A stretch of DNA of 6,917 nucleotides from contig JACCTM010000025.1 of the NCBI GenBank assembly GCA_013812385.1, positions 1 through 6,917 of the forward strand, in the 5' to 3' direction. The position numbers were made by a program, and so were the translations under genes. Below are positions 1 to 6,270 of the stretch, in pieces. This DNA is from Geodermatophilaceae bacterium. GTDB lineage: Bacteria > Actinomycetota > Actinomycetes > Mycobacteriales > Geodermatophilaceae. Under the pieces are notes generated by a model that had not been told where the DNA came from, made no database searches, and saw nothing but the letters and a program-made list of their open reading frames with translations. How positions within the stretch are numbered: the stretch's first letter is position 1; each line of letters starts with the position of its first letter.

Positions 1-106
1 ACTCGGCAAAGTCCCCGTGCATCTGCATGGCGGCCGCGAAGTCCGCCTCGTCCGCGGTCACGTAGGCCTCTTGGTTCTCGACGATCGTGATCATGTACTT
101 CGCCAA
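1..106 (-). CDS. YCII-like small protein, N-terminal part only (cut by window edge)
   Basis: On the minus strand an open frame runs off the left edge of the window. It gives 35 residues that begin MAKYMITIVENQEAY and continue to a segment containing MQMHGDFAE. A first beta strand (KYMITI), a short polar stretch and an 'AAAMxxHGxFAE' helix are what I know from YCII/DGPF-type small proteins, which fold as ferredoxin-like dimers and are mostly of unknown function. The TTG at 106-104 is chosen because the family usually has residues before the 'KYM' strand. ATG at 94-92 is the alternative, and another TTG lies four codons upstream (121-119), just after an in-frame TGA. Upstream GGGG-rich sequence offers only a weak ribosome binding site. 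The gene is divergent from the methyltransferase. The family call rests on a short N-terminus and is tentative; that this is a real coding frame is more likely than the exact family. Confidence 0.55.
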   Translation of the reverse strand, partial: MAKYMITIVENQEAYVTADEADFAAAMQMHGDFAE

Positions 107-186
107 GTTCCAGCCCCACAATCAGCTGAGCCGATCTGTGCCCGGCGCAGCTGGGCAACCCCCAAACGGCGAGGCCTTGGACCGCA

Positions 187-192
187 TGTAAT
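187..192 (+). promoter_or_regulatory. Possible -10 element of the methyltransferase gene
   Basis: TGTAAT matches the TATAAT consensus at five of six positions and would start a transcript near 199-200, about 25 bases before the GTG start at 225. No good -35 hexamer is visible 16-18 bases upstream. An alternative reading is a leaderless transcript from the weaker box CAGACT (213-218), six bases before the GTG. This is an inference from spacing only. Confidence 0.3.
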
Positions 193-224
193 TGCAGGGC
201 TTCGCCCCGAGGCAGACTGACCCT

Positions 225-1037
225 GTGCCGGCCGATTCCGAGGTATTCGACAGTCACCTCGAGGCGTGGGACGAGTACCTCACCACACCTTGGGCGCGGA
301 TCCGATATGACGTCGTGGCTCATGTTCTCGACGAGACGATCGCGGGACTCTGCCCGGGTCCTCTGCGAGTGCTTGATCTCGGCGGCGGCGATGGTGTCGA
401 CTCGATCCGGCTCGCAGCGGCAGGTCACGAAGTGACGATCGTCGACCAGGCGCCAGGCATGCTGGAGCGGGCACGCGCCAACTCGGCGCGTCGAGGCTGC
501 ACCGACCGCGTACGAACCATTGAGTCCGACATCCTCGGCTGGCGACCCGACAGGACATATGACCTGGTCCTGTGCCACTTCGTACTGCCGTACCTAGACA
601 AAGGCGAGGGACAGCGGCGGATGTGGCGGCTGTTGCACCAGGCCGTGGAGCCCGATGGAGCGGCGTCGGTGACCTCCACCAACCCCGTCTCAGAGGTTCT
701 GAGCGCGGTGCACCGTGACGGTGACGCCGAGTTGGCGCTGCGCCGGTTCGACGGTCAGGCGGCCTATGCGGGAATGTTCCATCACGAAATCCACTCACCG
801 CGGCGCGAGGACGTCGAACAGACAGCGGTTGCAGCCGGCTTTGAAGTCACCCGTCGGATCGGCCTGCGGGTAGCGGTGGACCTGCTGCCGGACGGTCCGG
901 CCAAACATGACCCTGGCGCTTATCCAGCCATCCTCCGACTCGAGTTCGCGTTGGCCGAGGAAAAGCCCTATCTCGACATCGCCCGCGCCTGGCAGCTCCT
1001 CCTCCACCGGCTGCCCGCACAGACGCGGAGTGGCTAA
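225..1037 (+). CDS. Class I SAM-dependent methyltransferase, CmoM/SmtA-like
   Basis: Encodes a 270-residue soluble protein that should transfer a methyl group from S-adenosylmethionine. Motif I is VLDLGGGDG at residues 49-57, the acidic residue closing strand 2 is D74 in TIVDQAPGML, SDILGW at 101-106 is in the motif III region, and DLVLCHFVLPYL at 113-124 is the motif IV strand. The C-terminus has G-L-R-V..D.L at 213-220, then YPAILRLE and EEKPYLDIAR at 233-254. I recognise this pattern from CmoM (formerly SmtA/YecO), which methylates the wobble base 5-carboxymethoxyuridine in tRNA. No cmoA or cmoB lies in the window, so the substrate stays open. GTG at 225 is preferred because GAGG (209-212) lies 12 bases upstream; TTG at 192 would add 11 residues without an evident ribosome binding site. 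Its TAA overlaps the stop of convergent leuS. Methyltransferase: high confidence; CmoM-like: moderate. Confidence 0.85.
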   Translation: MPADSEVFDSHLEAWDEYLTTPWARIRYDVVAHVLDETIAGLCPGPLRVLDLGGGDGVDSIRLAAAGHEVTIVDQAPGMLERARANSARRGCTDRVRTIESDILGWRPDRTYDLVLCHFVLPYLDKGEGQRRMWRLLHQAVEPDGAASVTSTNPVSEVLSAVHRDGDAELALRRFDGQAAYAGMFHHEIHSPRREDVEQTAVAAGFEVTRRIGLRVAVDLLPDGPAKHDPGAYPAILRLEFALAEEKPYLDIARAWQLLLHRLPAQTRSG

Positions 1038-3931
1038 CCGAGAACGAAGTTGACGAGCTTCCCCGGCACTGCAATGACTCGACGTATCTGCGCTCCGTCG
1101 AGATGCGCGATGACGTTGGGCTCTCGACGAGCCGCTGCCTCCATGGCCGCAGCGTCCGCATCTGCCGGCACGGCGACACTGCCACGCAGCCTGCCGTTGA
1201 CCTGAACAGCGATCTGCACCGTGTCGTCCACCAGGAAACGTGAGTCGGCGACTGGAAAGTTCGTGCGCGCCAAGGACTCCGGATGTCCCAGCTTCGACCA
1301 CAGTTCCTCGGCGATGTGCGGCGCCAATGGTGCGATCATCAGGACCAGCGGCTCGGCCAGCTCGCGCGGCGTCGGCCGGTCGGCGTAGGACTGGGTCACA
1401 TGGTTGACCAGCTCGGTGATCCGAGCGATGGCGATGTTGAACCGCAAGGAGTCCATGCCCTCGCGCACCCCTTCGATCACCCGATTCAGCACCGGCAGGC
1501 TGCCCGCATCGACCGGAGCGTTACCCACTCGGACCGAGCCGGTCTGCTCGTCGATCACCAGACGCCACAGCCGCTGCAGCAGCCGCAACATCCCGATCAC
1601 CGCCTTGGGATCCCACGGCCGGGACTGGTCCAGCGGGCCGGTGAACATCTCATAGAGCCGGAATGTGTCGGCGCCGTAGTCGGCGAACATGTCGTCCGGC
1701 GTGATCATGTTCTTGAGGCTCTTGCCGATCTTGCCGAACTCCTGCCGTACGGCTGCGTCGTCGTAGTAGAAGCCGTCCTGACGCGACTCGACCCGGGACG
1801 CATCGACGTACATGCCGCGAGCATCGGTGTAGGCCGGCGCCTGCAGCATTCCCTGGTTCACCAGACGGCGGAACGGTTCACTACTCGAGACGTGTCCCAG
1901 GTCGAAGAGCACCTTGTGCCAGAACCGGGCGTAGAGCAGGTGCAGCACAGCGTGTTCGGCGCCCCCGACATACAGGTCCACACCACCTGGATCGCCGTCC
2001 TCTCGCGGTCCCATCCAGTACTTCTCGATGACCGGATCGCAGAAGACGTCGTCGTTGTGCGGATCCAGGTAGCGCAGTTCGTACCAGCACGACCCTGCCC
2101 AGTTGGGCATCGTGTTGGTCTCCCGCCGGTAGGTCTTGACCCCGTCCCCCAGGTCCAACTCGACCGTCAACCACTCGGTGGCCCGCGCAAGCGGGGCCTC
2201 CGGCTCGCTGGTGACATCGTCGTCGGCAAAGGTCCGCGGCGAGTAGTCCTCCACATCGGGCAACAGCACCGGCAGCGCCTCGTCCGGCACCACGATCGGC
2301 CGGTCGATGTCCACGCCGTCGACCGGATAGACGATCGGGAACGGTTCACCCCAGTACCGCTGCCGGGAGAACAACCAGTCCCTCAGCCGGTAGGTCGTAC
2401 GCGCCTGGCCATGACCTGCATCGACCAGCCAGGTGATCATCGCCGCCTTGGAGTCGGCAACGCCCAACCCGTTCAGGTCCAGTGAGTCGTTGGCCGAGTT
2501 GATCGCCGGGCCCTCGCCGGTGAACGCCTTGCCCTCGAATCCGGACGGCGGCGCGACCGTACGCACGATCGGTAAGTCGTAGGCCCCGGCGAACTCCCAG
2601 TCCCGTTCGTCCTGACCGGGGACCGCCATGATCGCGCCAGTGCCGTACCCGGTCAGCACGTAATCAGCAATGAAGACCGGGATCCGCTGCCCCGTCGCCA
2701 TGTTTGTGGCAAAGCTCCCCAGGAACACCCCACTCTTGACCCGCTGGTCGGTCTGGCGCTCCAGCTCTGAGCGGCGGCTGGCCAACTGCTGGTACGCCGC
2801 AACGGCTTCGGGCGGACGACCGCCGACGCCGCGCCAAGACTCGGCGGTCGCTTCGGGCCAGTCGGCAGTCGTCAGACCCTTCACCAGTGGATGCTCCGGA
2901 GCCAACACGACGTAGGTGGCGCCGAAAAGCGTGTCCGGCCGGGTGGTGAAGACCTCTATCGATAGACCGCGGTCGGTGGGAAAGGCGATGGTCGCCCCGA
3001 TCGATCGCCCGATCCAATTGCGCTGCATCAGTTTGATCGACTCCGGCCACTCCAACGCGTCCAGGTCGGACAGCAACCGCTCGGCGTACGCGGTGATTCG
3101 CAACTTCCACTGCTTCAGGGGCCGCCGGAACACCGGGAAGTTCCCGCGCTCACTGCGTCCATCAGCCGTGACCTCTTCGTTGGACAGGACCGTGCCCAAC
3201 CCAGGGCACCAGTTGACCGGTGCCTCGTTCAGGTAGGCCAGTCGATGCGCGTCCACGACCGAGTTGCGCTGTTGGGCATCCAGTTCCGGCCATCGCAAAC
3301 CGTACGGATTATTGCCCGCTGCGGGTTCGCGAGTGCCGGCATCGAATTCGGCGACCAGGTCGTCGATCGGGCGGGCGCGATCGGCAGCTTCGTCGTAGTA
3401 GGAGGAGAAGATCTGCTTGAAGATCCACTGGGTCCACTTGTAGTACTGGGGATCCATCGTGGCCACCGAGCGGCGGGTGTCATGGTCCAGGCCCAGCCGG
3501 CGGAGCTGTCGGCGGATCGCGACGATGTTCTGTTCGGTGGTCGCCCGTGGGTGCTGCCCGGTCTGTACGGCGAACTGTTCCGCGGGGAGACCGAACGCGT
3601 CGAAGCCCATGGTGTGCAGGACGTTGTGGCCGCGCATCCGCATGTAGCGCGAGTAGACATCCGTGCCGATGTAACCCAGCGGATGGCCGACGTGCAGACC
3701 CTCTCCGGAGGGGTAGGGAAACATGTCGTTGACGAACAACTTCGGCCGCTCCGCAGCCCGCTCGGCGAATCCCTCGGCCAGTTCCCCGACCGGGTTCGGC
3801 GCGGCGAAGGTTCCCTCTTCGGCCCAGCGGTCTTGCCAGCTCCGCTCGATCCGGCCAGCGCGTGCCGCGGTATACCGATGCGGCGGGATGTCGGAGTCGG
3901 TCGGCGTCTTCACGACCTGTTCCTGGCTCAT
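1034..3931 (-). CDS. leuS: Leucyl-tRNA synthetase
   Basis: Class Ia synthetase of 965 residues that joins leucine to tRNA(Leu) in the cytoplasm using ATP. The HIGH signature is HVGH at 80-83 after FPYPSGEGL. The KMSKS loop reads KIGKS at 734-738. The CP1 editing domain carries TTRPDTLFG at 329-337 and GTGAIMAVPGQDERDW at 430-445, where D441 sits at the position of the aspartate that anchors the leucine amino group during editing. LRDWLFSRQRYWGEPFP (516-532) returns to the catalytic core, the tRNA-binding helical domain follows, and the C-terminal domain ends in GKLVNFVLG. Cysteines of the first zinc site are mostly lost (CPGLGTVL, 242-249) and residues about 178-225 hold an insertion; I know both from actinobacterial LeuRS. 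ATG at 3931 is chosen because GAGGAG (3946-3941) lies nine bases upstream. An in-frame start at 4009 would translate through the terminator hairpin. The leader suggests transcription attenuation. Confidence 0.97.
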   Translation of the reverse strand: MSQEQVVKTPTDSDIPPHRYTAARAGRIERSWQDRWAEEGTFAAPNPVGELAEGFAERAAERPKLFVNDMFPYPSGEGLHVGHPLGYIGTDVYSRYMRMRGHNVLHTMGFDAFGLPAEQFAVQTGQHPRATTEQNIVAIRRQLRRLGLDHDTRRSVATMDPQYYKWTQWIFKQIFSSYYDEAADRARPIDDLVAEFDAGTREPAAGNNPYGLRWPELDAQQRNSVVDAHRLAYLNEAPVNWCPGLGTVLSNEEVTADGRSERGNFPVFRRPLKQWKLRITAYAERLLSDLDALEWPESIKLMQRNWIGRSIGATIAFPTDRGLSIEVFTTRPDTLFGATYVVLAPEHPLVKGLTTADWPEATAESWRGVGGRPPEAVAAYQQLASRRSELERQTDQRVKSGVFLGSFATNMATGQRIPVFIADYVLTGYGTGAIMAVPGQDERDWEFAGAYDLPIVRTVAPPSGFEGKAFTGEGPAINSANDSLDLNGLGVADSKAAMITWLVDAGHGQARTTYRLRDWLFSRQRYWGEPFPIVYPVDGVDIDRPIVVPDEALPVLLPDVEDYSPRTFADDDVTSEPEAPLARATEWLTVELDLGDGVKTYRRETNTMPNWAGSCWYELRYLDPHNDDVFCDPVIEKYWMGPREDGDPGGVDLYVGGAEHAVLHLLYARFWHKVLFDLGHVSSSEPFRRLVNQGMLQAPAYTDARGMYVDASRVESRQDGFYYDDAAVRQEFGKIGKSLKNMITPDDMFADYGADTFRLYEMFTGPLDQSRPWDPKAVIGMLRLLQRLWRLVIDEQTGSVRVGNAPVDAGSLPVLNRVIEGVREGMDSLRFNIAIARITELVNHVTQSYADRPTPRELAEPLVLMIAPLAPHIAEELWSKLGHPESLARTNFPVADSRFLVDDTVQIAVQVNGRLRGSVAVPADADAAAMEAAARREPNVIAHLDGAQIRRVIAVPGKLVNFVLG

Positions 3932-3940
3932 CGTGCAGGG

Positions 3941-3946
3941 CTCCTC
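3941..3946 (-). promoter_or_regulatory. Ribosome binding site of leuS
   Basis: GAGGAG on the minus strand, nine bases before the ATG at 3931, fixes the leuS start. It lies in a near copy of the terminator's 3' arm: plus-strand 3940-3951 and 3971-3982 match at 11 of 12 positions. The terminator's 5' arm could therefore also pair partly with this site. Confidence 0.75.
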
Positions 3947-3962
3947 GCAGGCTGGTCCGGGC

Positions 3963-3990
3963 AACAAAAAGCCCCTCGCAGGGAGGGGCT
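3963..3990 (-). terminator. Intrinsic terminator inside the leuS leader (attenuator)
   Basis: Read on the minus strand, AGCCCCTC (3990-3983) and GAGGGGCT (3977-3970) form a perfect 8-bp stem with a 5-base loop, followed directly by TTTTGTT. This is a textbook rho-independent terminator for minus-strand transcription. It lies 32 bases upstream of the leuS start and downstream of the proposed promoter, so it would cut off the leuS transcript unless it is overcome. No T run follows on the plus strand, so it is not a terminator for rightward transcription. Its position before, not after, a gene is what marks it as regulatory. Confidence 0.85.
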
Positions 3991-4032
3991 GCCGTACTGA
4001 GCTGGTCACGGGGACCGCTGGCTCAGTACGGC
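3991..4032 (-). promoter_or_regulatory. Perfect 12-bp inverted repeat overlapping the end of the leader ORF
   Basis: GCCGTACTGAGC (4032-4021 on the minus strand) pairs without a mismatch with GCTCAGTACGGC (4002-3991); the 18-base loop holds a smaller GGTC/GACC stem. The first arm contains the last two sense codons and the TGA of the leader ORF. The second arm touches the first base of the terminator stem, so the two hairpins could stack. A ribosome at or near the end of the leader ORF would block this hairpin. It fits the 1:2 (pause or protector) hairpin of a ribosome-controlled attenuator. Confidence 0.75.
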
Positions 4033-4058
4033 CTCGGAAGGAGCGAGAACCGTCGCAC
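4023..4058 (-). CDS. Candidate leucine leader peptide of leuS (11 codons, leaderless)
   Basis: A GTG-started ORF encodes MRRFSLLPRPY and stops at TGA. It carries tandem Leu codons CTC-CTT at codons 6-7; CTT is expected to be a rarely used Leu codon in such a GC-rich genome. The GTG lies seven bases downstream of a good -10 box (TATAGT), exactly where transcription should start, so the ORF would be translated as a leaderless message without a Shine-Dalgarno site. The stop falls inside the first arm of the 12-bp hairpin that precedes the leuS terminator. Short leader ORFs with codons for the cognate amino acid control amino-acid genes by attenuation, and leaderless translation is common in actinobacteria. 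Against it: only two of 11 codons are Leu, so the peptide is inferred from position as much as from composition. Confidence 0.6.
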   Translation of the reverse strand: MRRFSLLPRPY

Positions 4059-4065
4059 GAGCAGA

Positions 4066-4092
4066 ACTATACCCAGTCCTGCGCCTCGCCAA
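4066..4092 (-). promoter_or_regulatory. Promoter of the leuS leader transcript
   Basis: On the minus strand TATAGT (4071-4066) matches TATAAT at five of six positions. The best -35-like hexamer is TTGGCG (4092-4087), with a short 15-base spacer, so the -35 is weak. Initiation about seven bases downstream falls on the GTG of the leader ORF at 4058. The transcript leader to leuS would then be about 127 bases. Confidence 0.6.
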
Positions 4093-4201
4093 CGGGAGAC
4101 CGTGAACCGCGCGGCATAGGTGCTGTCGTGCTGAACAGGCAGACAGGGCAGGATGGTCAACCAGGACGTAGCAAGAAGCTGTCTTACCTGGAGGTAGAAA
4201 C

Positions 4202-5209
4202 GTGTTCGGAAGAAAGAGCCGGGGACAAGTCATCGGTGAAGAACTGTCCGAGGGGTTCAGCCACGTACGCGTCGCGGCGAGTGAGGCCACCAAGGCCGCC
4301 GCCGAGGCGCTCGCCCCCAGGGTGGAAGCGGCCCGCGGCGCCGTGACGCCCCGGGTCGAGGCCGCACGCGACGCGCTCGTCCCACGGGTCGATGCCACTC
4401 GTGGGGCGATCGCAAAGGGCTTCGACACGGCGAAGGAGACGGCCGAGGATCGGCTGACCGCCGCGCGTGAGCAGGCCACGGCAGCACGTACCCAGGCCGA
4501 GAACCGGCTCTCAGCCGCGCGCGAGCAGGCCGACGCCAAGCGTGCCGACAAGGCAGAGGCGAACCGTCGGAGTGCGAAGAAGAGCGCGAAGCGAGCCAAC
4601 AAGAACGCCAAGCAAGCCAAGAAGTCGGCGGTCGGAGCGCGCAAGGACGCCAAGGCCGCAATCGCTGATGCCAAAGCGCAGGCCAAGGCAGCGGCCACGG
4701 CGTCCCGGTCCAGCGGCGAAACGAAGAGTCGCCGCTGGCCGTTCCTACTGGTCATCGTCGGTGTCATCGGGGCCGTCGTGGCAAAGAAGCGCGCCAAGAC
4801 CGACGACGACCTCTGGGGAGCACCCTCGGACTCGCCCGTCCGTGGCTACACCGAGGACCCGCAGCCCAGTAGTGTCGCCACGATGGGAGACGACGAAACC
4901 CCATCTGCAACACCGGCCACGCAGGACCCGTACCCCGGTACGACGGCCGACAGCGACGGCACCATCGCCGAGAAGACCGACGACTACAAAGCCGTCGCGC
5001 CGGACAGCGACGGGCCGTTGCACGGCAAGCTCGCCGATTCCGCGCACGAAACCGGTACGGCGGTCGGCGAATCGCCAGCGGCGCAGGAGGAGACCTGGTC
5101 GGAGATGATCGACGCGACCAAGGACAACGACGACGCCGGCAATGCTCGAGAGGCAGCAAAGCACGCCGCCTCGGAGGACCCGCCGCCCCCCGCATCCCAG
5201 GGCTCCTAG
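4202..5209 (+). CDS. Repeat-helix protein with one membrane segment and acidic tail, function unknown
   Basis: I do not recognise a specific function. The 335-residue product starts at a GTG six bases after a strong GGAGGT (4190-4195). Residues 38-70 are three 11-residue repeats of the form xPRVEAARGAx, and residues 83-118 are two 18-residue repeats (DRLTAAREQ.., NRLSAAREQ..). Both periods suit amphipathic helices that lie on a membrane, as in apolipoproteins. Residues 112-167 are very rich in Lys and Ala and resemble histone H1-like or HBHA-like tails. A single hydrophobic segment spans about 180-194 (PFLLVIVGVIGAVVA), flanked by basic residues on both sides, so orientation is unclear. Residues 201-335 hold 30 Asp/Glu against 7 Lys/Arg and look disordered. 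There is no signal peptide. The layout recalls actinobacterial proteins annotated as DUF5324 or 'apolipoprotein A1/A4/E domain'; this is from memory and unverified. It sits between divergent leuS and lipA, where I found no convincing promoter. Confidence 0.85.
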   Translation: MFGRKSRGQVIGEELSEGFSHVRVAASEATKAAAEALAPRVEAARGAVTPRVEAARDALVPRVDATRGAIAKGFDTAKETAEDRLTAAREQATAARTQAENRLSAAREQADAKRADKAEANRRSAKKSAKRANKNAKQAKKSAVGARKDAKAAIADAKAQAKAAATASRSSGETKSRRWPFLLVIVGVIGAVVAKKRAKTDDDLWGAPSDSPVRGYTEDPQPSSVATMGDDETPSATPATQDPYPGTTADSDGTIAEKTDDYKAVAPDSDGPLHGKLADSAHETGTAVGESPAAQEETWSEMIDATKDNDDAGNAREAAKHAASEDPPPPASQGS

Positions 5210-5271
5210 GCCCGTTGGCAGGACCCCCATCGGCAAGACCCATGGATCATCGGACCGTCGGGTTTCAGGCG

Positions 5272-5277
5272 TAGGCT
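5272..5277 (+). promoter_or_regulatory. Candidate -10 element giving a leaderless lipA transcript
   Basis: TAGGCT fits the TANNNT pattern of actinobacterial -10 boxes and ends seven bases before the lipA GTG at 5285, so the first transcribed base would be the start codon. The 17-18 bases upstream hold no recognisable -35 hexamer. The lack of a Shine-Dalgarno sequence before lipA supports the leaderless reading. Confidence 0.5.
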
Positions 5278-5284
5278 GGCACGA

Positions 5285-6265
5285 GTGACTGCCTCGCCGA
5301 GCGTGGAACCCGACGGTCGCCGGATGTTGCGCCTGGAAGTGCGTAACTCCGAGACTCCGATCGAACGCAAGCCATCTTGGATCAAGACCCGGCTGCGTAC
5401 CGGACCGGAGTTCCGGCAGCTGAAATCGCTGGTCAAGAGCGAGGGGCTGCACACGGTCTGTGAAGAAGCGGGTTGCCCCAACATCTATGAGTGCTGGGAA
5501 GATCGTGAGGCGACCTTTCTCATCGGGGGTGACCAGTGCACCCGTCGCTGCGACTTCTGCCAGATCGATACCGGCAAGCCCGCAGACTTAGACGCCGATG
5601 AGCCCCGTCGGGTCGGTGAGAGCGTCGCGAAGATGGCGTTGCGGTACGCCACAGTCACCGGCGTAGCCCGCGACGACCTGCCCGACGGCGGCGCCTGGCT
5701 CTACGCCGAGACCGTCCGCCAGATCCATGCCGCCGTACCCGGGTGCGGGGTGGAGTTGTTGATTCCGGACTTCGATGCCAAACCCGACCAGCTGGCCGAG
5801 GTCTTCGCGTCCCAGCCCCAGGTCCTCGCGCACAACGTCGAGACCGTTCCGCGGATCTTCCGCCGGATCCGGCCAGGTTTTCGGTTCGACCGTTCGCTGT
5901 CGGTCATCAGCGCGGCCCGCGAGGCAGGACTGGTGACCAAGTCCAATCTGATCCTCGGCATGGGTGAGGAGATCGACGAAGTCATCGAGACCATGCAGCG
6001 ACTGCACGAGGCCGGATGCGATCTGTTGACGATCACCCAGTACCTGAGACCATCGGTTCGTCACCATCCGGTCGAGCGTTGGGTGCATCCGGACGAGTTC
6101 GTGAACCTGCAGACCGAAGCCGAGCGGATCGGCTTCGTCGGGGTACTGGCCGGTCCGCTGGTCCGCTCCTCCTACCGCGCCGGACGGCTGTACGAGCAGG
6201 CGCTCGCACGCCGGATGTCGCACGCCGGCGACGACATCACCGCTGATGTCGTCGCCGTATCCTGA
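5285..6265 (+). CDS. lipA: Lipoyl synthase (radical SAM)
   Basis: Inserts two sulfur atoms at C6 and C8 of the octanoyl group bound to lipoyl domains (pyruvate and 2-oxoglutarate dehydrogenases, glycine cleavage H protein). The 326-residue product has both iron-sulfur signatures. The auxiliary cluster that donates sulfur is held by C59, C64 and C70 (CX4CX5C). The radical SAM cluster is held by C85, C89 and C92 (CTRRCDFC, CX3CX2C). VTGVARDDLPDGGA (124-137), HNVETVPRIF (183-192) and the C-terminal RSSYRAG (294-300), whose serine region ligates the auxiliary cluster, are all intact. Length is normal for the family. GTG at 5285 is chosen because actinobacterial LipA proteins carry a short tail before GRRMLRLEVRN; no Shine-Dalgarno site precedes it. 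lipB, often the upstream neighbour in this phylum, is absent from the window. Five bases separate lipA from the next gene, so the two probably form an operon. Confidence 0.97.
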   Translation: MTASPSVEPDGRRMLRLEVRNSETPIERKPSWIKTRLRTGPEFRQLKSLVKSEGLHTVCEEAGCPNIYECWEDREATFLIGGDQCTRRCDFCQIDTGKPADLDADEPRRVGESVAKMALRYATVTGVARDDLPDGGAWLYAETVRQIHAAVPGCGVELLIPDFDAKPDQLAEVFASQPQVLAHNVETVPRIFRRIRPGFRFDRSLSVISAAREAGLVTKSNLILGMGEEIDEVIETMQRLHEAGCDLLTITQYLRPSVRHHPVERWVHPDEFVNLQTEAERIGFVGVLAGPLVRSSYRAGRLYEQALARRMSHAGDDITADVVAVS

Positions 6266-6270
6266 CCGTC

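Noticed and set aside
197..207. Small inverted repeat GGGC-TTC-GCCC just upstream of the methyltransferase start
   Set aside because: Four base pairs with a three-base loop and no T run are expected by chance in GC-rich DNA; no regulatory reading is supported.
1283..2485. 400-codon plus-strand ORF inside leuS
   Set aside because: It lies wholly antisense to the catalytic and editing domains of leuS. The low-complexity His/Val/Gln/Arg-rich translation is typical of a high-GC shadow frame.
3245..4000. 251-codon plus-strand ORF antisense to the leuS 5' end
   Set aside because: It mirrors the leuS reading frame and runs through the attenuator hairpins; no recognisable domain or ribosome binding site.
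3932..4009. In-frame extension of leuS by 26 codons to a GTG at 4009
   Set aside because: It would put coding sequence through the terminator hairpin and its T run and has no ribosome binding site, while the ATG at 3931 has GAGGAG nine bases upstream.
4003..4020. GGGGACCGC in the hairpin loop, reminiscent of the T-box core TGGNACCGCG
   Set aside because: The resemblance is on the plus strand, opposite to leuS, is imperfect, and lacks a specifier loop; the minus strand holds no T-box motif.
4067..4117. ATG-started 16-codon minus-strand ORF upstream of the leuS leader
   Set aside because: It lies upstream of the proposed start site, its TAG falls inside the -10 box, and it contains no Leu codon, so it is unlikely to be the leader peptide.
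4006..4797. 263-codon minus-strand ORF opposite the repeat-protein gene, reaching into the leuS leader
   Set aside because: Its Ala/Ser/Arg repeats are the antisense image of the Lys/Ala/Glu repeats of the plus-strand gene, which has a strong GGAGGT and a coherent protein architecture.
5210..5284. Search for a terminator after the repeat-protein gene
   Set aside because: Only a 4-bp GGGC/GCCC repeat around the stop codon was found, with no T run, so no intrinsic terminator is called.
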